Source: Mariniflexile jejuense (GTDB lineage Bacteria > Bacteroidota > Bacteroidia > Flavobacteriales > Flavobacteriaceae). Taken from it: a stretch of 64,000 bases of DNA. Below, in pieces: positions 7,736 to 16,541 of this stretch. The position numbers were made by a program, and so were the translations under genes. The notes under the pieces were generated by a model. The model saw nothing but the letters and a program-made list of their open reading frames with translations, had not been told where the DNA came from and searched no databases. Location of the stretch: positions 372,001 through 436,000 of the forward strand of contig NZ_JBHTJI010000001.1 in assembly GCF_042675665.1 (NCBI RefSeq), written 5' to 3'. Each line of letters starts with the position of its first letter. Positions within the stretch are counted from its first letter, which is position 1.

Positions 7736-9364
7736 ATGGATTTAAACTTCAATAAAAACGAAGATTACAATAAACTTTTAGTATCAGAACTTAATAAACG
7801 ATTAGGAATAGTCCATTTAGGTGGTGGAAAAAAAAGTATTGAAAAACAACACGCTAAAGGTAAAATGACGGCACATGAACGCGTTAATTACCTTTTAGAT
7901 GCCAATACAAAATCTATTGAAATTGCTGCTTTTGCAGGCGAAGATATGTATGAATCGCACGGTGGTTGTCCATCTGCAGGCGTTGTTGTAAAAATTGGTT
8001 ACATTAAAGGAAAACAATGCATTGTTGTTGCTAATGATGCCACTGTTAAAGCTGGAGCTTGGTTTCCTATTACCGCAAAAAAGAATTTAAGAGCTCAAGA
8101 AATTGCTATAGAAAATCGCTTGCCAATAATCTATTTAGTAGATAGCGCTGGTGTTTATTTACCATTGCAAGATGAAATTTTTCCAGACAAAGAACATTTT
8201 GGTCGTATTTTTAGAAACAACGCTATTATGAGTAGTATGGGCATTACTCAAATTGCAGCGGTTATGGGAAGTTGTGTTGCTGGTGGTGCATATTTACCTA
8301 TTATGAGTGATGAAGCATTGATTGTTGATAAAACTGGAAGTATTTTTTTAGCTGGTAGTTATTTGGTAAAAGCTGCTATTGGAGAAACTATTGATAATGA
8401 AACTTTAGGAGGCGCAACAACGCATTGTGAAATTTCTGGTGTTACCGATTACAAGGCGAAAGATGATAAAGACGCTTTAGATACTATAAAAAATATAATT
8501 GATAAGATTGGTGATTTTGATAAAGCTGGTTTTAATAGAATTGATGCTGTAAAACCAAAAGAAAATCCCGAAGATATTTATGGAATTTTACCAAAATCGA
8601 GAGCCGACCAATATGATATGTATGAAATTATCAAGCGATTGGTTGATAATTCGGAATTTGACGAATATAAAGCAGGCTACGGAAAAACCATTATTACCTG
8701 TTACGCCCGAATTGATGGTTGGGCAGTTGGTATTGTTGCAAATCAACGCAAACTGGTAAAAACCAAACAAGGCGAAATGCAATTTGGTGGTGTAATTTAC
8801 AACGATAGCGCCGACAAAGCCACCCGATTTATAGCAAACTGCAACCAGAAAAAAATCCCTTTAGTGTTTTTACAAGATGTTACCGGCTTTATGGTTGGTA
8901 GTAAAAGTGAACATGGTGGCATTATTAAAGATGGTGCTAAAATGGTAAATGCCGTTAGTAATTCGGTGGTACCTAAATTCACAATTATTATTGGAAATAG
9001 TTATGGTGCAGGTAATTACGCCATGTGCGGAAAAGCCTACGACCCAAGATTAATTGTGTCATGGCCAAGTGCAGAACTGGCAGTAATGAGTGGTAATTCT
9101 GCCGCTAAAGTATTGCTTCAAATAGAAAAAGCTTCTTTAGAAAAGAAAGGAGAAAAAATCACCAAGGAAAAAGAAGATGAACTCTACAACAAAATCAAAA
9201 ATCGCTACGACAACCAAGTATCGCCATATTATGCTGCTTCACGTATTTGGACGGATGCCATTATAGACCCATTGGATACGCGTAAATGGCTAAGTATGGG
9301 CATTGAAGCCGCAAACCACGCACCTATTGAAAAAGCTTTTAATTTAGGTGTTTTACAGGTTTAA
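7736..9364 (+). CDS. Acyl-CoA carboxylase beta (carboxyltransferase) subunit, MCC-beta-like
   Basis: A 542-residue carboxyltransferase subunit of a biotin-dependent acyl-CoA carboxylase. It transfers CO2 from carboxybiotin to an acyl-CoA. The N-terminal crotonase-fold half shows KGKMTAHERVNYLLD, YESHGGCPSAG, GGAYLPIMSDEA and FLAGSYLVKAAIGE. The C-terminal half shows GGVIYNDSADKATRFI, IPLVFLQDVTGFMVG, GAKMVNAVSNS and SYGAGNYAMCGKAYDPR. The phrase LPLQDEIFPDKEHFGRIF is closest to methylcrotonoyl-CoA carboxylase beta (leucine breakdown), but propionyl- or geranyl-type substrates cannot be excluded. No alpha/biotin subunit gene is in the window. It is divergent from the FMN reductase operon. Confidence 0.92.
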   Translation: MDLNFNKNEDYNKLLVSELNKRLGIVHLGGGKKSIEKQHAKGKMTAHERVNYLLDANTKSIEIAAFAGEDMYESHGGCPSAGVVVKIGYIKGKQCIVVANDATVKAGAWFPITAKKNLRAQEIAIENRLPIIYLVDSAGVYLPLQDEIFPDKEHFGRIFRNNAIMSSMGITQIAAVMGSCVAGGAYLPIMSDEALIVDKTGSIFLAGSYLVKAAIGETIDNETLGGATTHCEISGVTDYKAKDDKDALDTIKNIIDKIGDFDKAGFNRIDAVKPKENPEDIYGILPKSRADQYDMYEIIKRLVDNSEFDEYKAGYGKTIITCYARIDGWAVGIVANQRKLVKTKQGEMQFGGVIYNDSADKATRFIANCNQKKIPLVFLQDVTGFMVGSKSEHGGIIKDGAKMVNAVSNSVVPKFTIIIGNSYGAGNYAMCGKAYDPRLIVSWPSAELAVMSGNSAAKVLLQIEKASLEKKGEKITKEKEDELYNKIKNRYDNQVSPYYAASRIWTDAIIDPLDTRKWLSMGIEAANHAPIEKAFNLGVLQV

Positions 9365-9429
9365 GAATTAGGAATTAACAATTGCAATTTCTTAAATAAA
9401 AAATATTAAGAATTCATATAAAATTACCC

Positions 9430-10296
9430 ATGAAAATAAACACACTATTCTGCTTAATTTTTAACTTCATTTTTTCTTTAAGTTTTTCACAAAATCTTGA
9501 GAAGAAAGTTGAACAAAGACATTTTATTTCACTGAAGTATTATAAATTAAAATACAAAGAACCACTTACAAAAGAAGATTCATTAAACTTTCAATATAGA
9601 AATAATGATACACTAGTTCTTATTAAAAACTATTTAGAACCAAAAGGTGTTAGAGTTCCATACGAATTTAAGGATTCTACTTTTCTACATTATTATAAAA
9701 AAGTAGCTTTCAATCATAAAAATAATTTATATAGTACTAAAACGTCAATGAAATATTGGAAAAAAGATATTCGAATTTTCTTTTCTAAAAGCATTAAAAA
9801 AAGTACAAAAAAAGATTTTATTCCATTTGTAAAAAATATATCTGATCAAGTTGATTCTTTAAATATATTCATAGTAAAAAAAGCTAAAGACGCAAACTAT
9901 TTTATTTATAATGATGGGGATTATGAATATGAAGAAAATCTTAAAAACAATAAAAACACAAATTATTATATTTATTGGAAACAAAACAAAATATATAAAG
10001 GTGCTATTAAATTATATCCTGATGACATATCATTGGAGGATAAGATGAAAGATTACTTCATCCAATCATTAGGATTTTTTAAATTAAGTAATGAATTTGA
10101 TTGTAATAGTTATTTTTCTAACTGTGCTTCAGAGAAAAAAACATTAACTAATTTAGATTTGGAAATAATTAAATATCATTACTCTTATGGTATTTGTAAA
10201 GGAACTAATCTAGAAACTTTTGAAAATCAACACAAAAAAGCTAAAGAGCTTTTAAAAGAAACAGGACATAAATTAAATTTTTTACATGTAGATTGA
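9430..10296 (+). CDS. Secreted protein of unknown function, DUF2927-like layout
   Basis: A 288-residue exported protein with a signal peptide MKINTLFCLIFNFIFSLSFSQ. It is Lys/Asn/Tyr-rich, with no clear family I can name with certainty. The order of segments (WKKDIRIFFSKS, DSLNIFIVKKAKDANYFIY, IKLYPDDISLEDKMKDYFIQSLGF, then LTNLDLEIIKYHYSYGI) resembles DUF2927 proteins. There, a HExxQxxG-like segment precedes LTxLDxxLIRxLYDPR. Here the His/Glu are absent (DYFIQSLGF), so a metal-dependent activity looks lost if the relation is real. Single gene with its own terminator. Confidence 0.75.
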   Translation: MKINTLFCLIFNFIFSLSFSQNLEKKVEQRHFISLKYYKLKYKEPLTKEDSLNFQYRNNDTLVLIKNYLEPKGVRVPYEFKDSTFLHYYKKVAFNHKNNLYSTKTSMKYWKKDIRIFFSKSIKKSTKKDFIPFVKNISDQVDSLNIFIVKKAKDANYFIYNDGDYEYEENLKNNKNTNYYIYWKQNKIYKGAIKLYPDDISLEDKMKDYFIQSLGFFKLSNEFDCNSYFSNCASEKKTLTNLDLEIIKYHYSYGICKGTNLETFENQHKKAKELLKETGHKLNFLHVD

Positions 10297-10297
10297 T

Positions 10298-10331
10298 AAA
10301 AAAAAGCGACACAAATTGGTCGCTTTTTTTT
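10298..10331. terminator. Bidirectional terminator between convergent genes
   Basis: Stem AAAAAAAGCGAC (10299-10310) / GTCGCTTTTTTT (10319-10330), loop of 8 nt, with T-runs on both strands. It separates the secreted protein gene from the convergent vWA-fusion gene. Confidence 0.93.
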
Positions 10332-10334
10332 AAA

Positions 10335-12653
10335 TTACAAACTTTGATACGAAGAAACTAACCTCATAAACTCTGAGCGATAACCATCTCTATCTTCACC
10401 TCTACCCGATTTTGCTAATGCAATAACATCATCAATTTTTGAATTGTTATGGTATTTTGATTGTCGTAATTGCATTCCAAACAACGCTACCGATGTTGCA
10501 AATTTTAAATCTTCTGAAGCTTCTGAAACCAAATCTTTTTGAATATGTACCATTTCAATACTTTTATCACCATCGGGCTTTTTGTATCTAAATTTCACTG
10601 TAAACAATTCATCTGAATAATCTTTAACAGCTTCAGGTTTCGTGTATTTTAAATCGGCTACATCTTTTAAATACTTACTATCAACACCAACAGGAATTAT
10701 TTCATAAAGCGCCGTTACGGTATGTCCGCTTCCTAATTCGCCCGCATCTTTAGTATCATCTACAAAATCTTCATCAGCAAGCATTCTGTTTTCATAACCA
10801 ATTAATCTATAAGCTTGTACTTTATTTGGGTTGAATTCAATTTGAATTTTTACATCTTTAGCTATGGTGAACAATGTGCCGCCAAATTCTTTTCCAAATA
10901 CTTTTTGGGCTTCTTGCATATTATCGATGTATGCATGGTTTCCGTTACCTTTATCAGCTAAAATTTCAAGTTTTGAATCTTTATAATTTCCGTATCCAAA
11001 ACCTAAAACCGATAAAAACACACCAGATTTTCGCTTTTCTTCAATAAGATTTTCCATGGCTTTATCGGATGAAGCACCAACATTAAAATCGCCATCGGTT
11101 GCCAAAATAACGCGGTTATTACCATTCTTTTTAAAATTTTCTTCAGCCAAACTATAAGCTAATTTAATACCTGCGCCACCAGCTGTTGAACCTCCAGAAT
11201 TTAAATTATCTAAAGCTGCAATTATTTTTTCTTTATGCTTCCCTGATGTTGGTTCAAGCACAACGCCTGCCGCACCAGCGTATACAACAATGGATACTTT
11301 ATCTTGTTCGCGTAACTGATTTACTAACAATTTAAAAGCCGATTTTAACAATGGTAATTTATTTTGCGAACTCATAGAACCCGAAACATCTATCAAAAAC
11401 GTTAGGTTTGATGCTGGCAACTCGTCGTTTAAATACGCTTTACCTTGCAACCCTATTTTAACAATTTTTGTACCTGCATTCCATGGTGTTTTCGCAACTT
11501 CTGTGTTTATAGAAAATGGGTGTTCGCCTGTTGGTTGCGGATAATTATAATCGAAATAATTTATCATTTCTTCAATTTTAACAGCATCAGGTTCAATAGC
11601 TAACCCACTGTTAATCATTCGTCTAATATTACTATAAGAAGCTTTGTCAACATCAATTGAAAAGGTAGAAAGTGGTGCTAAAGATGTTCTCTCAAAATTA
11701 TTCTCTTCAATTACAGCATAACTTTCTTGATTTTCTAACCTGAAATTTCCTTGATGCGTTGTAATAACCACGCAACCATTACTTGCAATTTTGCCAAACT
11801 TATCTTTAGCTTCCGCTTTATCGTACTGTATTTTAGTGTCAATATCCTGTTTTGGTAAGTTTTCAATAATATAATTTTGCTCTTTTTTAATTGGAACACC
11901 ATCAACAATATATAACGGTTCGATTAAAACGGTTTCTTTATTTTTTGTTGAAATAATAATAACACCATTACTACCTCTGCTACCGTAAATTGCCGTAGCA
12001 TTACTATCTTTTAGAACTGTGATATCGTTTACTTGTTTTGGGTTTATTGATTCTACGGTGTTATATGGCATTATTTTTCCATCAACAACTACTAATGGTG
12101 TATTATTATTTGAAATAGTTGCTGTACCACGAATAACAATATGTGAATTTGACCCAGGCGTTTTAGTGCTATTTACCTGAACGCCTGCAACTTTACCTTG
12201 CAAAGCGGTAACCGTATTGTACTGAATTTGATTTGCTAATGCATTATGATATGCCTCTTTTTTATTTTTATTTAATTGGGAAACAGAAACTTGTGCAACC
12301 GAACCAGTTACCGAACGTCGTTTTTCAGTACCATAACCAACTATTACAACTTCATCTAAAGTTGCTTTATCGGCTTCTAGAGCTACAGAAATAGTGGTTA
12401 ATGTTCCTACAACACGCTCTTCCTTTATATAACCCAAATAAGTAAAGACCAAAACATCTGTATTTTTAGCTTTAATTTGGTACAACCCATCAAAATTGGT
12501 TGTTGTTCCTGTTGAAGTACCTTTTATTATAATTGTAACTGCTGGAAGTGGTGTTCCAGATTCATCGGTTACTTTACCGGAAATTAATCGCTCTTGTGCT
12601 TGTATTTGCATTGAAACTGCCAACACAAAAATAAATTTTAGTAAAATTTTCAT
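10335..12653 (-). CDS. CarboxypepD_reg / TonB-plug / vWA (YfbK-type) fusion protein
   Basis: A 772-residue exported protein. Order seen: signal peptide (1-20); carboxypeptidase-like regulatory domain (about 23-95, KVTDESGTPLPAVTIIIKGT...NFDGLYQI); a TonB plug-like domain (about 105-236) with LQGKVAGVQV, PLVVVDGKIM and NATAIYGSRGSNGVIIIST. A second, shortened plug-like segment (about 247-300) has PLYIVDGVPI and KFGKIASNGCVVITT. Then come a YfbK N-terminal region (about 320-415), a von Willebrand A domain with an intact MIDAS DVSGSMS (422-428) and later TDGDFNVG, and a YfbK C-terminal region. No outer-membrane barrel follows the plug. Plug plus vWA suggests an exported surface or periplasmic metal-dependent binding protein; the role is not known. 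It lies after menE on the same strand. Confidence 0.9.
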   Translation of the reverse strand: MKILLKFIFVLAVSMQIQAQERLISGKVTDESGTPLPAVTIIIKGTSTGTTTNFDGLYQIKAKNTDVLVFTYLGYIKEERVVGTLTTISVALEADKATLDEVVIVGYGTEKRRSVTGSVAQVSVSQLNKNKKEAYHNALANQIQYNTVTALQGKVAGVQVNSTKTPGSNSHIVIRGTATISNNNTPLVVVDGKIMPYNTVESINPKQVNDITVLKDSNATAIYGSRGSNGVIIISTKNKETVLIEPLYIVDGVPIKKEQNYIIENLPKQDIDTKIQYDKAEAKDKFGKIASNGCVVITTHQGNFRLENQESYAVIEENNFERTSLAPLSTFSIDVDKASYSNIRRMINSGLAIEPDAVKIEEMINYFDYNYPQPTGEHPFSINTEVAKTPWNAGTKIVKIGLQGKAYLNDELPASNLTFLIDVSGSMSSQNKLPLLKSAFKLLVNQLREQDKVSIVVYAGAAGVVLEPTSGKHKEKIIAALDNLNSGGSTAGGAGIKLAYSLAEENFKKNGNNRVILATDGDFNVGASSDKAMENLIEEKRKSGVFLSVLGFGYGNYKDSKLEILADKGNGNHAYIDNMQEAQKVFGKEFGGTLFTIAKDVKIQIEFNPNKVQAYRLIGYENRMLADEDFVDDTKDAGELGSGHTVTALYEIIPVGVDSKYLKDVADLKYTKPEAVKDYSDELFTVKFRYKKPDGDKSIEMVHIQKDLVSEASEDLKFATSVALFGMQLRQSKYHNNSKIDDVIALAKSGRGEDRDGYRSEFMRLVSSYQSL

Positions 12654-12740
12654 AATAGCTTATTTTAAAGTTTAGCATAAAACTAAAGCCTAATACCCTA
12701 TTTTAAAATCGCCAATGAGTGAAGTGCCCTTTTGAATGAG

Positions 12741-13835
12741 TTAAATATTATTTGTTAACTCCAATGTTTTTTTACGCTGAATTTTTCCTGAAGCTGTTTC
12801 AACAAATTTATTTAGTGTATAAATTCGTTTTGGTTTTTCGTGTTTTTTTAATACCGTAAAAGCTGAGGCATCAATAACATCTATCATTCCTTCTACAACA
12901 AGAATAAGTTGTTCTCCTAATGTTTCGTGTGGTTTTGAGCCCACAAAAAATCGTGCTTGAATTTTGTTTTGTAGTTTAGCTTCAATTTGTTCTGGAAACA
13001 ATTTCAATCCACCAGAGTTTATTACATTATCAAACCTACCTAACCATTCAAATTCGGCTTCAGAATGGATTTTTACAATATCGTTTGTTATAATTTTTTC
13101 TTCTGAAAGTTGTGGTGCATCAATTACCAAACAATCTCTTTCATCTGTTGAAATAGAAACGTTTGGAAGTAGTTTAAAATAAGATTCAACAAGTTGCTGC
13201 TTTGTTAGCTTGGGTAATACTAGTGAATGATTAAGGTTTTTTAGTGCTATATGTGTAACCGTTTCGGTCATACCATAGGTTTCATAAACATGATTATCAA
13301 CACTTTGTGTTTTTGCTTTTAATATATTTGATACTGGCGCGCCACCAACTATAATGGTTTTAATATGCCCGCAATGTTGTATGGTGTTTTCAAGCTGTAG
13401 CGGTATCATGGCACAAAAATCATAGTTTTTCTTAACATCAAAATCGGGTTTGGTGTTTGGTTCTACTAAATCCAATTCCAAACCTAAAACCATGGCTCTT
13501 ACTAACATCATTTTACCTGCAATAAACTGCGTTGGAAGGCAATGTAAAACTGTATCGCTTGGTTTTAAACCAAAAAAATCACCAGTAGCCAAGGCAGAAT
13601 TTACCATAGCTTGTTTGCGTATTTTTATGCTTTTTGGTGTTCCTGTTGAGCCTGATGTTTTTGCTTCAACAAAATCGTTATCATCTAACCATTGATACAA
13701 AAATTTACCAATTTCTTGTAGATAAGCATCGCCTTCTTTTATAAAATTGTAAGCAACTTGCAATAAAGTTTCATTAGAATAATGAACCCCATTTAACTTA
13801 AATTTTTTGTGAATTATTTTATAATTCGTTTTCAT
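12741..13835 (-). CDS. menE: o-Succinylbenzoate-CoA ligase MenE (short AMP-binding form)
   Basis: Adenylate-forming ligase that activates o-succinylbenzoate with CoA in menaquinone synthesis. From the ATG at 13835 (MKTNYKIIHKKF) it is 364 residues, the compact form usual in Bacteroidota. An earlier GTG/ATG frame from 13847 overlaps the previous gene more. Motifs: ATP loop SGSTGTPKSIKI, A5 YETYGMTETVTHIALK, A7/A8 WLGRFDNVINSGGLKLFPEQIE and the catalytic-lysine tail GKIQRKKTLEL. The start overlaps the end of the CPBP gene by 17 bp. It is in a leftward run with menB, menA and menC, supporting the assignment over other acyl-CoA ligases. Confidence 0.93.
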   Translation of the reverse strand: MKTNYKIIHKKFKLNGVHYSNETLLQVAYNFIKEGDAYLQEIGKFLYQWLDDNDFVEAKTSGSTGTPKSIKIRKQAMVNSALATGDFFGLKPSDTVLHCLPTQFIAGKMMLVRAMVLGLELDLVEPNTKPDFDVKKNYDFCAMIPLQLENTIQHCGHIKTIIVGGAPVSNILKAKTQSVDNHVYETYGMTETVTHIALKNLNHSLVLPKLTKQQLVESYFKLLPNVSISTDERDCLVIDAPQLSEEKIITNDIVKIHSEAEFEWLGRFDNVINSGGLKLFPEQIEAKLQNKIQARFFVGSKPHETLGEQLILVVEGMIDVIDASAFTVLKKHEKPKRIYTLNKFVETASGKIQRKKTLELTNNI

Positions 13836-14802
13836 TAGAATTAGCATTATCTAGCACAAAAGCATCTTCTTTTTCTGGTTCTACTATATTGCCAAATAGT
13901 TTTTCTTTCCAATCGGTCCATTTATAAATTTTTGATAAAATAAATAGCAAAACAGGAAACACCACAAATACAGGAACAAATATTTCACCTAGTGCCATTT
14001 CTGATGGATCGGACATGTCTTTTAATATAGAATGTGTTTGAAACGCTGTCCAATCGGCAGTTACTAAAAGCGCGGTAAATAAATTGTTTGCAGCATGAAA
14101 ACCTAATGAAAGCTCCATACCTTCATCCATAAGCGTCATGATACCTAAAAATAACCCTGTACCTATGTAATAAATCATAATCACATAACCTAACTTATCA
14201 ACTTCTGGGTTTGCGATATGAAGTAAACCGAATACCAACGACGTTGTAATTAACGGCATCCATTTATTTTTAAAAACAACTCCTAAACCTTGCATTAAAT
14301 ACCCTCGAAACAAATATTCTTCAAAACTGGTTTGTAATGGCACGAAAATAATAGCAATAACACACAGAATTAAAAATGGTATTAGCTTAAAATTGTACAC
14401 ATAATCTGCTGGCGACATAACATAATCTACCAAAACAAAACCACTTGAAACAATACCCCACACAAAAAAGATAAACCAAAATCGTTTCCAATCTATTTTT
14501 TTTCTTGATGTAGTTAAACTAGTTATCGATTGTTTGTGCAAATATTTTACAACCACAAGCAAACCTACCAAGCCAATTGCAAATGATAATAACATTAAAA
14601 ACAGGTTTAAATTAGGCTCTAACAAGGTCATCATTTTGGTTTCATCCATACCAAAAATGTTATCACCATTTTTATAGGCTTGATAAAATACTGCTGCAGT
14701 AAATGGTAATTGCCCAATTATAACTGCAATTACAATTATTACAGTTCCTACTAAATATCGCCACCATTCGTGTAATGCATTAAATGCTTGAGCTATATAC
14801 AT
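13819..14802 (-). CDS. CPBP family intramembrane glutamic protease
   Basis: A 327-residue integral membrane protein with about eight hydrophobic segments. It has the CPBP (Abi/Rce1-like) motifs: the catalytic pair in SFEEYLFRGYLMQG (EExxxR), then VFGLLHIANPE (FxxxH) and GFHAANNLFTALL (HxxxN/D). Members cleave or bind membrane proteins or bacteriocin-like peptides. It lies between menC and menE with 3-bp spacing to menC and an overlap into menE, so it is cotranscribed with menaquinone genes. That position is unexplained: it may be a conserved hitchhiker or act in quinone-enzyme maturation (speculative). Confidence 0.92.
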   Translation of the reverse strand: MYIAQAFNALHEWWRYLVGTVIIVIAVIIGQLPFTAAVFYQAYKNGDNIFGMDETKMMTLLEPNLNLFLMLLSFAIGLVGLLVVVKYLHKQSITSLTTSRKKIDWKRFWFIFFVWGIVSSGFVLVDYVMSPADYVYNFKLIPFLILCVIAIIFVPLQTSFEEYLFRGYLMQGLGVVFKNKWMPLITTSLVFGLLHIANPEVDKLGYVIMIYYIGTGLFLGIMTLMDEGMELSLGFHAANNLFTALLVTADWTAFQTHSILKDMSDPSEMALGEIFVPVFVVFPVLLFILSKIYKWTDWKEKLFGNIVEPEKEDAFVLDNANSNENEL

Positions 14803-14805
14803 GTT

Positions 14806-15843
14806 TTATAAATTAAAATTCCAATTTAAATTATTATTGTACTGCAAAGTACCGTTTTTTACTTGTAATGGGCAATCAAAATTATTGGTAAATAAACCAC
14901 CTGTACCCAAACCTTGTGGCAATTTACTGTGTTTTGTATAGGTATACTGTGCAATGGCATTTAAACCTACGTTACTTTCTAAAGCGCTAGTAATCCACCA
15001 ACCAATTTGGTTTTGTTCTGCTATTGCTATCCATTCGTTACTTCCTTTAAAGCCGCCAACCAAACTAGGTTTTAAAATAATGTATTGTGGTTTTACGGTT
15101 TGTAGTAACTCTTGCTTTTCTTTTACAGAAAACACACCAATTAATTCTTCATCTAAAGCTATTGACAATGGAGTTTCTGCACAAAGTTTAGCCATTTCTT
15201 TAACTTGACCTTGCTTTATAGGTTGTTCTATGGAATGAATATCTAAATCTGATAAAATTTTTAGTTTCTCTAAAGCTTCGGAAGCTGAAAAAGCACCGTT
15301 TGCATCAACTCGAAGTTCGATGTCATTTGAAGTAAATTGGTTTCTAATAGATTTTAGCAATTTAATTTCCGTTTGAAAATCTATCGCTCCAATTTTCATT
15401 TTTATGCAATTGAAACCTGCTTCAATTTTATCTTGAATTTGCTGTTTCATAAATGTTTCCGAGCCCATCCAAATTAAACCATTTATAGCGATTACATCTT
15501 CACTTTGTGTGAATTTTGAAGGAAATAATTCAAAAGAATTGTTGCTTTCTAAAGATTTGAAAGCCATTTCTAACCCAAATTGAATGCTTGGAAATGCTGT
15601 TAATTCATGCAACAAAAAATTAAAATCTAAATGAATGTTGTTACAAAGCCATTGTAGTTTTTCTTCGTAATCTGGTGTATCATCAATTGATAAACCTCTA
15701 AAAATACCGCACTCACCAATGCCTTGTTTTCCTTCAGAATTTAAGATAAGAAAATAGGTTTCTTTGGTTTTTAAAACACCACGCGATGTGCCACTTGCTT
15801 GCTTAAAATTTAAAATATGTTTTTTGTAGAAGGCTTTTATCAT
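14806..15843 (-). CDS. menC: o-Succinylbenzoate synthase MenC
   Basis: Enolase-superfamily enzyme that dehydrates SHCHC to o-succinylbenzoate. 345 residues. An N-terminal capping domain is followed by the barrel with the catalytic set in order: KMKIG (KxK, about residue 163), RVDANGAF (Asp), IEQPI (Glu), ALDEEL (Asp) and ILKPSLVGG (Lys). These match muconate-lactonizing/MenC enzymes. The men neighbourhood makes MenC rather than dipeptide epimerase the best call. The start lies directly after the stop of the UPF0173 gene (no spacing), so translation is probably coupled. Confidence 0.94.
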   Translation of the reverse strand: MIKAFYKKHILNFKQASGTSRGVLKTKETYFLILNSEGKQGIGECGIFRGLSIDDTPDYEEKLQWLCNNIHLDFNFLLHELTAFPSIQFGLEMAFKSLESNNSFELFPSKFTQSEDVIAINGLIWMGSETFMKQQIQDKIEAGFNCIKMKIGAIDFQTEIKLLKSIRNQFTSNDIELRVDANGAFSASEALEKLKILSDLDIHSIEQPIKQGQVKEMAKLCAETPLSIALDEELIGVFSVKEKQELLQTVKPQYIILKPSLVGGFKGSNEWIAIAEQNQIGWWITSALESNVGLNAIAQYTYTKHSKLPQGLGTGGLFTNNFDCPLQVKNGTLQYNNNLNWNFNL

Positions 15844-16521
15844 TTACAATACTATGCTTTCACCAATTTCTAACAACATCAAGTCTTTTCCTTTATCAAA
15901 AAACTTACGCTTTGCTTCATCGTGGTCAATTTCAATATAGCCAAAGGTATCAAAATGATAGCCTAATACTTTATCACATTTTACAAAATCGCTAGCAATA
16001 ATGGCATCATCAATTCCCATAGTAAAATTATCGCCAATTGGTAGAATGGCTAAATCTAAATCAGTTTTCATAGGAATGAGCTTCATATCAAACGTTAAAG
16101 CTGTATCACCTGCAATATAAATGTTTTTATGCTCGCCTTCAATTACAAAACCACCTGGTTGCCCACCATAAGCTCCGTTAGGAAAAGACGACGAATGTAC
16201 TGCTACTACATATTTAACGGTGCCAAATTCAAAATCCCAATGACCACCATGATTCATTGGATGTGCTTCAAACCCTTTGCTTTGATAATAAGAAGCAATT
16301 TCTGCATTTGATACAATAACGGCATTGGTGCGTTTTGCAATAGCTTCAACGTCTGCAATATGGTCTTGATGTGCGTGTGTAAGTAGAATATAATCGGCTT
16401 CTAAAACGTTTATATCTATATGCGACGCTTTTGGGTTTGGTGAAATAAATGGGTCTACAAGAATATTTACATCATTTACTTGTATGCCCAAACTAGCGTG
16501 ACCGTAAAATGTAATTTTCAT
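15844..16521 (-). CDS. UPF0173 metal-dependent hydrolase (metallo-beta-lactamase fold)
   Basis: A 225-residue cytoplasmic metallo-beta-lactamase-fold protein of the UPF0173 group. The metal motif LTHAHQDHIADVEAI (HxHxDH), NHGGHWDF, AVHSSS, IAGDTALTFDMK (ligand Asp) and YHFDTFGYIEID (final His) are all present. The natural substrate of the family is unknown. It directly abuts menC in a leftward men operon, an association that could be physical coupling only. Confidence 0.92.
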   Translation of the reverse strand: MKITFYGHASLGIQVNDVNILVDPFISPNPKASHIDINVLEADYILLTHAHQDHIADVEAIAKRTNAVIVSNAEIASYYQSKGFEAHPMNHGGHWDFEFGTVKYVVAVHSSSFPNGAYGGQPGGFVIEGEHKNIYIAGDTALTFDMKLIPMKTDLDLAILPIGDNFTMGIDDAIIASDFVKCDKVLGYHFDTFGYIEIDHDEAKRKFFDKGKDLMLLEIGESIVL

Positions 16522-16541
16522 TCGTTTATATTTTTAAATAA

